From NCBI RefSeq assembly GCF_000400735.1, contig NZ_KE007360.1:201372-265371 (forward strand): a stretch of 64,000 bases of DNA, read 5' to 3'. The notes under the pieces were generated by a model that was given only the letters and a program-made list of their open reading frames with translations, did not search any database and was not told the DNA's origin. Source of the stretch: Acinetobacter tandoii DSM 14970 = CIP 107469. GTDB taxonomy: Bacteria; Pseudomonadota; Gammaproteobacteria; Pseudomonadales; Moraxellaceae. Positions 36,042-43,876 of the stretch are shown here, piece by piece. The position numbers and the translations under genes are program-made. Each line of letters starts with the position of its first letter. The first letter of the stretch is position 1.

Positions 36042-36086
36042 ATTATACAGATCTTTATTTTATTGGTGTAAACGGGCGCGTTTACA
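36042..36086 (-). promoter_or_regulatory. Promoter and 20-base palindromic operator of the TolC-HlyD-permease operon
   Basis: On the minus strand, TATAAT lies at 36047-36042, and a TTTACA with 19-base spacing at 36072-36067 could be the -35. A perfect palindrome, TGTAAACG-GGCG-CGTTTACA, covers 36067-36086 and so overlaps the -35. Its size and position suit a TetR-type repressor. No regulator gene lies beside it in the window. Confidence 0.6.
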
Positions 36087-36728
36087 TTGTGAGTGTTGCA
36101 GATGCTAGACTCATTTTCCAGTAAATAGATAATACGATAAATTTAAACTTTTTAAAAAATTACATAGATAAAAATAGCAATGACAGCGTACGTTTTCAAT
36201 TTACATTTACTTGTATCAATGCAATCAGACCAGATCTATATTCATTAAATCTTAGATTTATTTTATCAGAACAATGGTTTTGCTTGATCCAACTCGAACC
36301 AGAGTTTTGCACCGTTCATGTTTCTTATGGTTACTTACTCATCTCGCTTCCGAATATTGTAGTAAGACATAAATCTCAAAATATCATGATTTACACCATA
36401 TTTTAACTGGCTATCTTATTTGTAGAATGGATGAGAGTAAGGTCAGTCCTTGTGAGTTGGTGCTGGTTTCTATGTTGAATCATCCCATACTTAGCTTAAT
36501 GAATTTAATACTGCTTTCAACGGTTTTTTTAAGCTACGACAAATGTAGTGGGTATTTTAGTTTGAGGTGACTAGCCAAAATTTGTATGCTCAATCTACAT
36601 GTCACAGGATTAATATACATGATGAAAAATTATTGAAAGATTTAAAAGAACAACATTTTACTTGGCCTAAAAAGAAAAAAATTCATGTTTAGCGTTATGT
36701 TGAATTGGGCTGTTATTTAATAGCTACG
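36087..36728. other. Long AT-rich intergenic region between the efflux operon and serC
   Basis: No convincing gene. Several 25-50 codon frames exist on both strands without ribosome binding sites. One runs into the next small frame through a single TAG at 36689, which could mean a decayed gene, but I could not relate any translation to a family. Confidence 0.4.
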
Positions 36729-36872
36729 ATGTTGATTCATGCTATGGTGATGATTTCAGCATTAATTGTACGTATAGTCAGCTACTTAGTGACTGTTAAA
36801 TCATTTAATAAAGCTATTCCACCTAAAAAAGAATCGATCTTTATTGAAGTTTTGACTTTAAATACCCGATAG
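36729..36872 (+). CDS. Possible 47-residue membrane peptide or gene remnant
   Basis: ATG 36729 opens a 47-codon frame with a hydrophobic start (MLIHAMVMISALIVRIVSYL) and a Lys-rich middle (KSFNKAIPPKKES). No good Shine-Dalgarno sequence precedes it. The same frame continues upstream across one TAG at about 36689 (KDLKEQHFTWPKKKKIHV-stop-RYVELGCYLIAT), so it may be the tail of a broken gene rather than a real small protein. Family unknown. Confidence 0.25.
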   Translation: MLIHAMVMISALIVRIVSYLVTVKSFNKAIPPKKESIFIEVLTLNTR

Positions 36873-36967
36873 CATTGAAATATTTTCAGGATAATTTACT
36901 GCAAGCCTGAGCAAGATATGATTAAATGCCATCATTTTATTGTGTTTCACCTCTGAAAGGAAAAATC

Positions 36968-38047
36968 ATGCGCGCGTACAATTTCTGTGCTGGTCCTGCT
37001 GCATTACCTACTGCCGTTTTAGAAAAAGCTCAACAAGAGTTGTTGGATTGGCATGGCAAAGGGCTGTCCATTATGGAAATGAGCCACCGTAGCAAAGACT
37101 ATGTTGCAGTTGCAGAAAAGGCCGAAGCTGACTTACGTAAGCTCATGAACATTCCTGAAAATTACAAAGTGTTATTTTTACAGGGTGGGGCATCACTACA
37201 ATTCTCTGCAATTCCATTAAACCTGTTGGGTAAAAACAACAAAGCGGACTATATCCATACGGGTATTTGGTCTGAAAAAGCGTTGCAAGAAGCGCAGCGT
37301 TATGGCGATATTCATGTTGTAGAAGCTGGAACAAAAATTGACGGCAAACTCGCGATTACGCCACAAAGTCAATGGAATTTATCGGATGATGCTGCGTATG
37401 TGCATTATGCAGATAATGAAACAATTGGTGGTCTACAGTTCGCTGGCATTCCAGAAACAGATAAGCCATTGGTGTCTGATTTTTCATCAAGCATATTGTC
37501 TGCGCCTTTAGATGTGTCTAAATTCGGGTTGATTTATGCAGGTGCGCAAAAGAATATTGGTCCAGCAGGCTTAACATTGGTCATTATTCGTGAAGATTTA
37601 TTGGATCAAGCGAAACCAGAAATTCCAAGTTTGCTGAAATATTCTGCTCAAGCTAAAAATGATTCGATGGTGAATACACCATCAACATATGCGTGGTATT
37701 TGTCAGGTTTAGTATTTGAATGGTTACTTGAAAATGGCGGTGTAGATGCCATTCATCAAGTGAATCTGCAAAAAGCACAATTGCTTTACGGCTATATTGA
37801 TTCTAGCGACTTCTATGCAAACCCAATTGCAGAAGCAAACCGTTCAATTATGAACGTACCATTTACTTTGGCAAATCCAGATTTAGAAAAATTATTCCTG
37901 AAAGAAGCTGAAGAAAATCACTTGTTGAATTTGGCAGGTCACCGTTCTGTAGGTGGTATGCGTGCAAGTATTTATAACGCCGTTCCTTTAGAAGGGGTAC
38001 AAGCGTTGGTTAACTTTATGGATGACTTTGCAAAACGTAACGGTTAA
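36968..38047 (+). CDS. serC: Phosphoserine aminotransferase
   Basis: PLP enzyme of serine synthesis (3-phosphohydroxypyruvate to phosphoserine) and of pyridoxal phosphate synthesis. NFCAGPAALP, the phosphate-binding region FLQGGASLQF, and the PLP lysine in YAGAQKNIGPAGL are visible, with the C-terminal GHRSVGGMRASIYNA. ATG 36968 is chosen: GAAAGGA is upstream and the family starts MRAYNFCAGPA. It has 359 residues. Monocistronic with its own terminator. Confidence 0.97.
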   Translation: MRAYNFCAGPAALPTAVLEKAQQELLDWHGKGLSIMEMSHRSKDYVAVAEKAEADLRKLMNIPENYKVLFLQGGASLQFSAIPLNLLGKNNKADYIHTGIWSEKALQEAQRYGDIHVVEAGTKIDGKLAITPQSQWNLSDDAAYVHYADNETIGGLQFAGIPETDKPLVSDFSSSILSAPLDVSKFGLIYAGAQKNIGPAGLTLVIIREDLLDQAKPEIPSLLKYSAQAKNDSMVNTPSTYAWYLSGLVFEWLLENGGVDAIHQVNLQKAQLLYGYIDSSDFYANPIAEANRSIMNVPFTLANPDLEKLFLKEAEENHLLNLAGHRSVGGMRASIYNAVPLEGVQALVNFMDDFAKRNG

Positions 38048-38058
38048 TCCTAATATGC

Positions 38059-38089
38059 AAAAACCCATCTGAATAAGATGGGTTTTTTT
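38059..38089 (+). terminator. Intrinsic terminator of serC
   Basis: Perfect 11-base stem AAAACCCATCT/AGATGGGTTTT around GAATA, then seven T residues. Confidence 0.9.
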
Positions 38090-38104
38090 ATTTTAAGCGT
38101 AAAA

Positions 38105-38245
38105 TTAAAGAATAAACTGGTGCAGAATATAAGCCGATGACATCATGCCAAAAATAAAAAAAATGCATGACATCACATCAAGGGGGTAGCGTTGTTCAAG
38201 TTGAGTTTCAACGCGCTGTAAATTTTCTTCTTGTACGATTTTCAT
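38105..38245 (-). CDS. Small membrane protein of 46 residues
   Basis: A minus-strand frame from ATG 38245 encodes a soluble charged start (MKIVQEENLQRVETQLEQRY) and then one hydrophobic helix (DVMSCIFFIFGMMSSAYILH). The amphipathic-then-membrane layout is typical of real small membrane proteins. GGAACG lies about ten bases upstream. It sits between the serC terminator and an AT-rich control region. I do not recognise a family. Confidence 0.5.
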   Translation of the reverse strand: MKIVQEENLQRVETQLEQRYPLDVMSCIFFIFGMMSSAYILHQFIL

Positions 38246-38479
38246 AGATATTTCGTTCCGATCTATATTATCGTTAAATCCTATTGCTTGTTCATATTAT
38301 AGACATAAAGAATTGATTAAATAAAGTACTAATTTGCATTAATTCGAAAATCGCGCATATTTTAATTTAAATAACTTTTCTATATTCAATAATCTAACTT
38401 TTACTCAGTATTATTATAACTAAATGTTTTTATTTGTTTTTTATTTTAAGAGGAATACAGCAGTAAATAAATTTAAAAC

Positions 38480-38540
38480 TGTGGATAAGTGCGCATTATT
38501 TGAATTTAAAAAGAATCTTAAAATAAAAAACTGTGGATAA
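38480..38540 (-). other. Pair of perfect DnaA boxes
   Basis: TGTGGATAA at 38480-38488 and again at 38532-38540 are exact complements of the consensus TTATCCACA. Both sit in a longer repeated element, AAAACTGTGGATAA, in the same orientation and 52 bases apart, about five helical turns. No dnaA, dnaN or rpmH gene is nearby. Confidence 0.6.
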
Positions 38541-38587
38541 AATATAAACAATGATATGCGATTGACCTTGTTGATTGTAATTAAATA

Positions 38588-38641
38588 GAAAAAGCGAAAT
38601 ACAAATCATGGATTCGATATGATCTATATTCCGCTTTTTAA
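38588..38641. terminator. Probable terminator downstream of the 310-residue hypothetical gene
   Basis: AAAAAGCG at 38588 pairs perfectly with CGCTTTTT ending at 38640; an inner ATCAT/ATGAT stem fills the loop. On the minus strand it lies just after the stop at 38663 and ends in a T run. Confidence 0.55.
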
Positions 38642-38662
38642 GATGCTATCTTGATGAAAAAA

Positions 38663-39592
38663 TTAATTTTTTGAGTGAATACTCACTTGAACCCAAATAT
38701 TGCCACGAATGTATTGACCAATATTAAAATGTCTATATTGATCATCTTTGGTCGCAATACGAATGAGGGTAGCCTCTTGATTTTCATCATGAATAAGCGT
38801 GACATCATAGAGTGTATATTCTTGTCCCATAAATTCTAGGCTAGTTTTGCCCACAATATTTCCTTGGAACCAAGCCTCATCTTCTTGCCCCATTTTTTCG
38901 CCATACAAATAGGCCACCATTTTGGAGAAGTCGACAGTGACAGGTGCTTTATCATCATCAGATTTAGGCTCCCATGCATCTATTTGCTCTTGTAGATTGG
39001 CGGGTGCAATACCATCATTTGCAGCCAGAATATCATTCAAGGCACGGTGATGTTTAATTGAAGCTGGATCATCTACTACCAGTTGTTCATGTTCAGAAAC
39101 TGCTTCTAATTCATAGGCCCATGCATTTAATTGAACCAAATAGGTTTGATCTTTTTGGTATTGATCATGATTCACACTGTAGAGACTATCAAATGCATAA
39201 ACAATGCTATTGTCGCCTAAATTTAAACGCAGTACTGCCTGAGTATTAGATTTACAGCTAATAATCCGCTCAATTGAGGCTTTGACTTTATACGGGCTTT
39301 CAAAACTTGGAAAAGCGGTCTTCACCGCTTTAGGCTTATTGTTTTCAACAGCAATCACTTGGCAAAGTTGTACTTTTTCCTTGCTAGGACCTTGAATCAG
39401 CCATACAGATGCATCCATATCACATTCTTCACGGCAAAGTCCCATTGGCATGATGGGTTCATCAAGCGCCAGACCTAACCATTTGGGAACTTCAGTGGCT
39501 GGATTCTCTGTCAGCAGATTCCAATGCTCAATATGACTGCCGAAGTTTTGATCTTCAATGCTGATCATTTCTGGTCTGTTTTGATTTTTCAT
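38663..39592 (-). CDS. Hypothetical cytoplasmic protein, 309 residues
   Basis: Start at ATG 39592 (MKNQNRPEMISIED), two codons inside the longest frame. Soluble and acidic, without signal peptide or membrane helix. There are Cys residues in GLCREECDMDASVW, and an Ala/Asp-rich central linker (about 180-215) separates two beta-rich halves. The C-terminal half (LYDVTLIHDENQEATLIRIA) resembles small beta-barrel folds, but I do not recognise a family. Single gene, divergent from yaiI. Confidence 0.7.
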   Translation of the reverse strand: MKNQNRPEMISIEDQNFGSHIEHWNLLTENPATEVPKWLGLALDEPIMPMGLCREECDMDASVWLIQGPSKEKVQLCQVIAVENNKPKAVKTAFPSFESPYKVKASIERIISCKSNTQAVLRLNLGDNSIVYAFDSLYSVNHDQYQKDQTYLVQLNAWAYELEAVSEHEQLVVDDPASIKHHRALNDILAANDGIAPANLQEQIDAWEPKSDDDKAPVTVDFSKMVAYLYGEKMGQEDEAWFQGNIVGKTSLEFMGQEYTLYDVTLIHDENQEATLIRIATKDDQYRHFNIGQYIRGNIWVQVSIHSKN

Positions 39593-39790
39593 AAGCACAA
39601 TTTTGAATGTTCAGTGGCTTTAATCTATTAATCGAGGGTGATTTGGAGATTTCAAGTCTATCTGGATGAAAATAAGAGTAAAAATACAAACTAAGTGATG
39701 AATCTGGACTGAGAAAGGAAAGCATGTTGTATATTTGTGAGCATCCCAATTTTAAGTTAACGCATTTTTCATCTTGCCTTTTATTAATAT

Positions 39791-39807
39791 TATACTTTTC
39801 AAGTATA
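39791..39807. promoter_or_regulatory. Short palindrome upstream of yaiI
   Basis: TATACTT-TTC-AAGTATA: perfect seven-base arms. The left arm contains TATACT, a good -10 element, so a protein bound here would block it. The downstream gene starts at 39874. Confidence 0.3.
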
Positions 39808-39873
39808 TTTAAAATGAACAGCAGAGTAATGCAGAGCTTTTTGTTACACTGAGTGAAATTTTTAATATCGTAG

Positions 39874-40350
39874 ATGCCTGTGTTAGCTTTTAAACTCTGG
39901 GTTGATGCTGATGCATTGCCAAAAATTTTACGTGAAGTGATTTTACGTGCTTCAGATCGTTACCAGTTAGAGGTAACTTTTGTTGCCAACCAAAACGTGG
40001 GGATTACCCCTTCGGTGCGTATTAACTCCATACAAGTGATGAGTGGCGCAGACGCAGCCGACCAAGAAATTGTATCGCGTATGCAAGCCAATGACATTGT
40101 AGTGACACAAGATATTCCATTGGCGGCTCAAGTGATTGAGAAAGGGGGGATTGCCATTCATCCCCGTGGTGAAATTTATACCACTGCCAATGTAAAAGCA
40201 CGGCTACATTTACGTGATTTTATGGACACCTTACGTGGAGCAGGTGTACAAACTGGTGGCCCACCGCCAATTTCAGAACGTGATAAGCGTGAATTTTCGA
40301 GCAGTCTTGATCAAACGATTCAAAAGCAAAAGCGCAAAACTAGTGTTTAA
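39874..40350 (+). CDS. yaiI: YaiI/YqxD family (DUF188) PIN-like protein
   Basis: The 158-residue product carries the family's core: [47 protein letters not shown] split by family spacing, [12 protein letters not shown] and [17 protein letters not shown]. It matches E. coli YaiI well. The fold is related to PIN nucleases; the acidic residues are retained, but the biological role is not known. The next gene's ATG follows its stop immediately, so the pair is co-translated. Confidence 0.9.
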   Translation: MPVLAFKLWVDADALPKILREVILRASDRYQLEVTFVANQNVGITPSVRINSIQVMSGADAADQEIVSRMQANDIVVTQDIPLAAQVIEKGGIAIHPRGEIYTTANVKARLHLRDFMDTLRGAGVQTGGPPPISERDKREFSSSLDQTIQKQKRKTSV

Positions 40351-41274
40351 ATGGAATTGACTATGCCATCCAAAGCCAATTTGATGTCCACCTATGCCTT
40401 ATTGGTGTTCATCTGGGCAACCACACCATTAGCCATTGTATGGAGTGTTTCAGACATCCATTTAATGTGGGCATTGGTTTTGCGATTTTTTATCGCCTTG
40501 CCTTTGGCTTTGGGACTTATTTATGTACTGAAAGTGCATTTGCCATTTGATCGAATCAGTTTGCGAAGTTATTTGGCAGGTGCTGCAAGTTTTATTGGCT
40601 CGCAAATTTTTACCTATATGGCGACCCGTTATTTATCCTCAGGGATGATTGCTTTGATGTTCGGTTTAGCTCCAATTATGGCGGGACTCATAGGTCGTTT
40701 TGCTTTTCAGCAACAATTACATCGACTGCAATGGTTGGGCATGACGATTTCGGTATCAGGTTTAGCGATTATTTGCTTTACGGGTAGTCAGCAACATGTG
40801 CATCCAATCGGCATTTTACTGATGTTGCTTAGCGTATTTATTTATGCTTTATCAATGTTTTGGGTCAAAAAAGTCAATGCACCTATCAATCCTATTGCGC
40901 AAGCGACAGGTTCAATTTTAGTGTCGAGCATTGTGGCGGCTTGTTTAATTCCTTTTATTTGGCAGTATGTACCTACTCATATACCACAAGTAAAATCGAT
41001 ATTGGCATTGTTGTATACCGTAATCATGGCATCTCTGATTGCGATGTTCTGTTATTTTAAATTGGTACAAAACTTACAGCCGACCACCATTTCATTAACC
41101 ACAGTCATGACACCAATTCTAGCAATGTTGATTGGTGCCTTGTTGAATCAGGAAATGTTGTCTTTAATGGTTTTTGTGGGTGCGGGCATTTTATTATTGG
41201 GTTTATTTATCTATTTTTATCGAGATTTAAAAGCGAGCAGAGAGCTCGCTCTTAAACTCAAGCGATCCAAATAA
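40351..41274 (+). CDS. EamA/DMT-family permease
   Basis: Inner-membrane permease with about ten hydrophobic helices in two EamA repeats (LVFIWATTPLAIVWSV in the first; IYALSMFWVKKVNAPINPIA in the second). Length 307. Its ATG abuts the yaiI stop; ATG 40363 is an alternative. Substrate unknown; relatives export amino acids or metabolites. Convergent with the PilZ gene, with a nine-base gap and no clear terminator. Confidence 0.85.
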   Translation: MELTMPSKANLMSTYALLVFIWATTPLAIVWSVSDIHLMWALVLRFFIALPLALGLIYVLKVHLPFDRISLRSYLAGAASFIGSQIFTYMATRYLSSGMIALMFGLAPIMAGLIGRFAFQQQLHRLQWLGMTISVSGLAIICFTGSQQHVHPIGILLMLLSVFIYALSMFWVKKVNAPINPIAQATGSILVSSIVAACLIPFIWQYVPTHIPQVKSILALLYTVIMASLIAMFCYFKLVQNLQPTTISLTTVMTPILAMLIGALLNQEMLSLMVFVGAGILLLGLFIYFYRDLKASRELALKLKRSK

Positions 41275-41283
41275 TCTGCGAGT

Positions 41284-41853
41284 TTAATCTTTGGATTGTT
41301 CCAAGTCGACGCATTCAGCCAATTTGACCCGATCTTGTGGGTGTAATGTAATAAAATAGGCGCCTGTGCGGAATTTTCCTTTACCTTCGTCTCGGCTGTA
41401 AACAACCTGAGCCGTCGCAGCAATGTGAAAGAAGTTTTCAGGATGACTCAAAGTGACATGAATGTAAGTGCCTTCCTGAATTTCACGGTCACTGTGAAAA
41501 CTAAATCCACTCTCAGAAAAATTGACATGTTCAGGCACAGGTAACATGGATTGTACAATTGCGTCGTATAAAGAGCCTGTAATGAGGTTTAATTTTTGAT
41601 TGAATAAGGATAATATTCGAGCAATTTGTTGATCTTTTTCAGTTAATTGTTCTAATTCGTAGTTTAATGCCAGATCAAATTGATCTAATTCTGCGAGTAG
41701 TAGAAAATAGCGGGGCAAGACAAAATTTGGATCGTAAGGATCATTAAGAGCAACATCATCAGAAATAATCTGATAATTAATTCGCAAGGCAGCATCGATA
41801 CGTGACATAACTCTACGTTCCGCTGAGGCGCTTTGATGCTGTAAATTTTCCAT
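41284..41853 (-). CDS. PilZ-domain protein with an internal helical insert
   Basis: A 189-residue probable c-di-GMP receptor. R14-V-M-S-R18 provides the RxxxR motif and NFSESG (about 111-116) the [D/N]xSxxG motif, both needed for ligand binding. Between them lies an insert of about 85 residues, mostly helical (LAELDQFDLALNYELEQL and onward). The barrel then finishes with GTYIHVTLSHP, RTGAYFITLHPQDR. The start is 25 bases from the divergent lolC start. Partner and output unknown. Confidence 0.85.
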   Translation of the reverse strand: MENLQHQSASAERRVMSRIDAALRINYQIISDDVALNDPYDPNFVLPRYFLLLAELDQFDLALNYELEQLTEKDQQIARILSLFNQKLNLITGSLYDAIVQSMLPVPEHVNFSESGFSFHSDREIQEGTYIHVTLSHPENFFHIAATAQVVYSRDEGKGKFRTGAYFITLHPQDRVKLAECVDLEQSKD

Positions 41854-41878
41854 AATGTATTACCTCGGACTAGATGGT

Positions 41879-43114
41879 ATGTTTAAACCAATCTCGCTGT
41901 ACATCGGGTTAAGATATACTCGCGCACGGCGTAGCAACCACTTTATTTCTTTTATTGCTCTGGTTTCAATGATCGGTCTCACATTAGGTGTGGCTGTGCT
42001 CATTACAGTTTTATCTGTGATGAATGGGTTTGACCGAGAATTAAAAAACCGTGTACTAGGCATGATACCTCAAGCCACTGTTTCATCAACACAAATTTTA
42101 ACAGATTGGCCTGAACTTGCAAAAAAAGTTGAACAGCATGAGCATGTTAAAGGTGTTGCGCCATTTACTCAATTACAAGGCATGATAACTGCACATGGTC
42201 AGGTCTCTGGTCTTATGGTGACAGGTATTGAGCCGGAATACGAGAGAAAAGTCTCGATTATTCAAGATCACATGGTCGAAGGTAATATTGATCAATTGAA
42301 AAAAGGCGAATTTGGCATTGTTTTAGGCAAGCAATTAACCGATGCGTTGGGCTTGGGTTTGAACGATAGTGTTACGTTGGTCTTGCCAGAAGCAACGCCG
42401 TCACCTGCGGGTGTGGTGCCACGCTTCAAGCGTTTTAAAATTGTTGGCATATTTAGCATTGGAGCGGAAGTAGACTCCATGATGGGCTATATTGCCCTGA
42501 ATGATGCATCAACGTTGCTTCGTTTGCCTGATGGTGCACAAGGAATACGTTTAAAGTTGGATGATATTTTTGTTGCACCACAAGTAAGTAATGAAATTGT
42601 ACGCGAATTGCCAGGCAATTATTACGCTTCAGACTGGACTTATACCCACGGTAATTTGTTCAGTGCCATTCAAATGGAAAAGGCGATGGTCAGTCTGCTG
42701 TTGTTCCTGATTGTATTGGTTGCGGCATTTAATATTGTCTCGTCGCTGGTGATGGTAGTCACTGATAAAAAGGCAGATATTGCGATTTTAAGAACTCTAG
42801 GTGCTTCACCTGCGACCATTACCAAAATTTTTATGGTACAAGGTACAGTCATTGGCGTTATTGGTACTGTAGCCGGTGCGATTTTAGGCATTATTTTCGC
42901 AACTGGGATTAGTGGTTTTATTGACTGGGTGAATACAGCACTTGGTTTACATTTATTTGATGCCTATTTTATTAATTACTTACCTTCTTATTTAAGATGG
43001 CAAGATGTAGTGATTATTGTCAGCCTATCTTTAATTTTAAGTTTCTTGGCGACCATTTACCCTGCATTACGTGCTGCTAAAATTCAACCTGCGGAGGCTT
43101 TGCGTTATGAGTAA
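41879..43114 (+). CDS. lolC: Lipoprotein-releasing system permease (LolC/LolE/LolF type)
   Basis: Inner-membrane permease that releases outer-membrane lipoproteins to LolA. It has four helices: one N-terminal, then a large periplasmic domain, then three C-terminal helices of the FtsX/MacB type. MFKPISLYIGLRYTRARRS and LSVMNGFDREL match LolC/LolE. ATG 41879 is preferred to 41855 on family grounds. Length 411. Only one such gene accompanies lolD here, consistent with the LolF homodimer arrangement described for some gammaproteobacteria; a second copy elsewhere cannot be excluded. Confidence 0.93.
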   Translation: MFKPISLYIGLRYTRARRSNHFISFIALVSMIGLTLGVAVLITVLSVMNGFDRELKNRVLGMIPQATVSSTQILTDWPELAKKVEQHEHVKGVAPFTQLQGMITAHGQVSGLMVTGIEPEYERKVSIIQDHMVEGNIDQLKKGEFGIVLGKQLTDALGLGLNDSVTLVLPEATPSPAGVVPRFKRFKIVGIFSIGAEVDSMMGYIALNDASTLLRLPDGAQGIRLKLDDIFVAPQVSNEIVRELPGNYYASDWTYTHGNLFSAIQMEKAMVSLLLFLIVLVAAFNIVSSLVMVVTDKKADIAILRTLGASPATITKIFMVQGTVIGVIGTVAGAILGIIFATGISGFIDWVNTALGLHLFDAYFINYLPSYLRWQDVVIIVSLSLILSFLATIYPALRAAKIQPAEALRYE

Positions 43115-43790
43115 CGTGGTATTAGAAGCCAAAAATGTGGTTAAACATTTTACGGATGGCAAATCAACTGTTGAAGTGATTAAAGGTCTATCTTTAAAAG
43201 TCCATGCTGGTGAGTTTATTTCGATTGTAGGTTCAAGTGGTTCTGGTAAAAGCACTTTGCTACATGTGTTGGGTGGATTAGATCGTCCTACAGAAGGGCA
43301 AGTCTGGCTTAATGGTCAGCGTTTTGACCATATGGGAGAAGCTGAACGAGGCTATTTGCGTAACCAGCATCTCGGTTTTGTGTATCAATTCCATCATTTA
43401 TTACCTGAATTTTCTGCTTTAGAAAATGTTGCGATGCCGCTAATGTTACGTGAAGGGACGAACTATAAAGACGTCAAAGCACAGGCCGAATATTTATTAA
43501 ATCGTGTTGGGCTATCGCATCGTTTAACGCATAAGCCTGGTGAATTATCAGGTGGTGAGCGTCAGCGTGTTGCACTTGCACGTGCCTTGGTAGCAAAACC
43601 AGCATTAATGATGGCGGATGAACCTACAGGCAATTTAGATCGGAAAACTGCGGTTAAAATTTTTGAATTACTCAGCGATTTACGTCAAGAATTTAATATG
43701 GCAATGTTGATTGTCACGCATGATGAGCAATTGGCACAAACGGCAGATTCTATATTGCATATGCAAGATGGCCTTTGGGCTGAACCGTAA
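43107..43790 (+). CDS. lolD: Lipoprotein-releasing system ATP-binding protein
   Basis: ATPase of the Lol transporter. Walker A GSSGSGKST, the signature LSGGERQR and Walker B LMMADEPTGNLD are intact. ATG 43107 (MSNVVLEAKNVVKHF) overlaps the end of lolC by eight bases; an upstream extension into lolC is not used. Length 227. Translationally coupled to lolC. Confidence 0.97.
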   Translation: MSNVVLEAKNVVKHFTDGKSTVEVIKGLSLKVHAGEFISIVGSSGSGKSTLLHVLGGLDRPTEGQVWLNGQRFDHMGEAERGYLRNQHLGFVYQFHHLLPEFSALENVAMPLMLREGTNYKDVKAQAEYLLNRVGLSHRLTHKPGELSGGERQRVALARALVAKPALMMADEPTGNLDRKTAVKIFELLSDLRQEFNMAMLIVTHDEQLAQTADSILHMQDGLWAEP

Positions 43791-43818
43791 TAAAATTTAA
43801 ATTCTTATCTTGTACTTG

Positions 43819-43842
43819 AAGCCCACCTTGGTGGGCTTTATG
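43819..43842 (+). terminator. Hairpin after lolD
   Basis: Nine-base stem AAGCCCACC/GGTGGGCTT with a two-base loop, followed by only TTTA. A weak terminator; some read-through into comEC is likely. Confidence 0.55.
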
Positions 43843-43876
43843 ATGTGCGGCACGCATAAAAACAATATGAAAAATA

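Larger units (their letters stand above)
38246..38662. other. AT-rich intergenic region containing DnaA boxes
   Basis: About 415 bases, very AT-rich and without open frames of note. It holds two exact DnaA boxes (separate entry) and a terminator near its right end. Confidence 0.6.

Noticed and set aside
38246..38662. Chromosomal origin of replication at the DnaA boxes
   Set aside because: Only two boxes are seen, with no 13-mer array and no dnaA/dnaN/rpmH/gidA neighbourhood; a titration or regulatory site is more modest and better supported.
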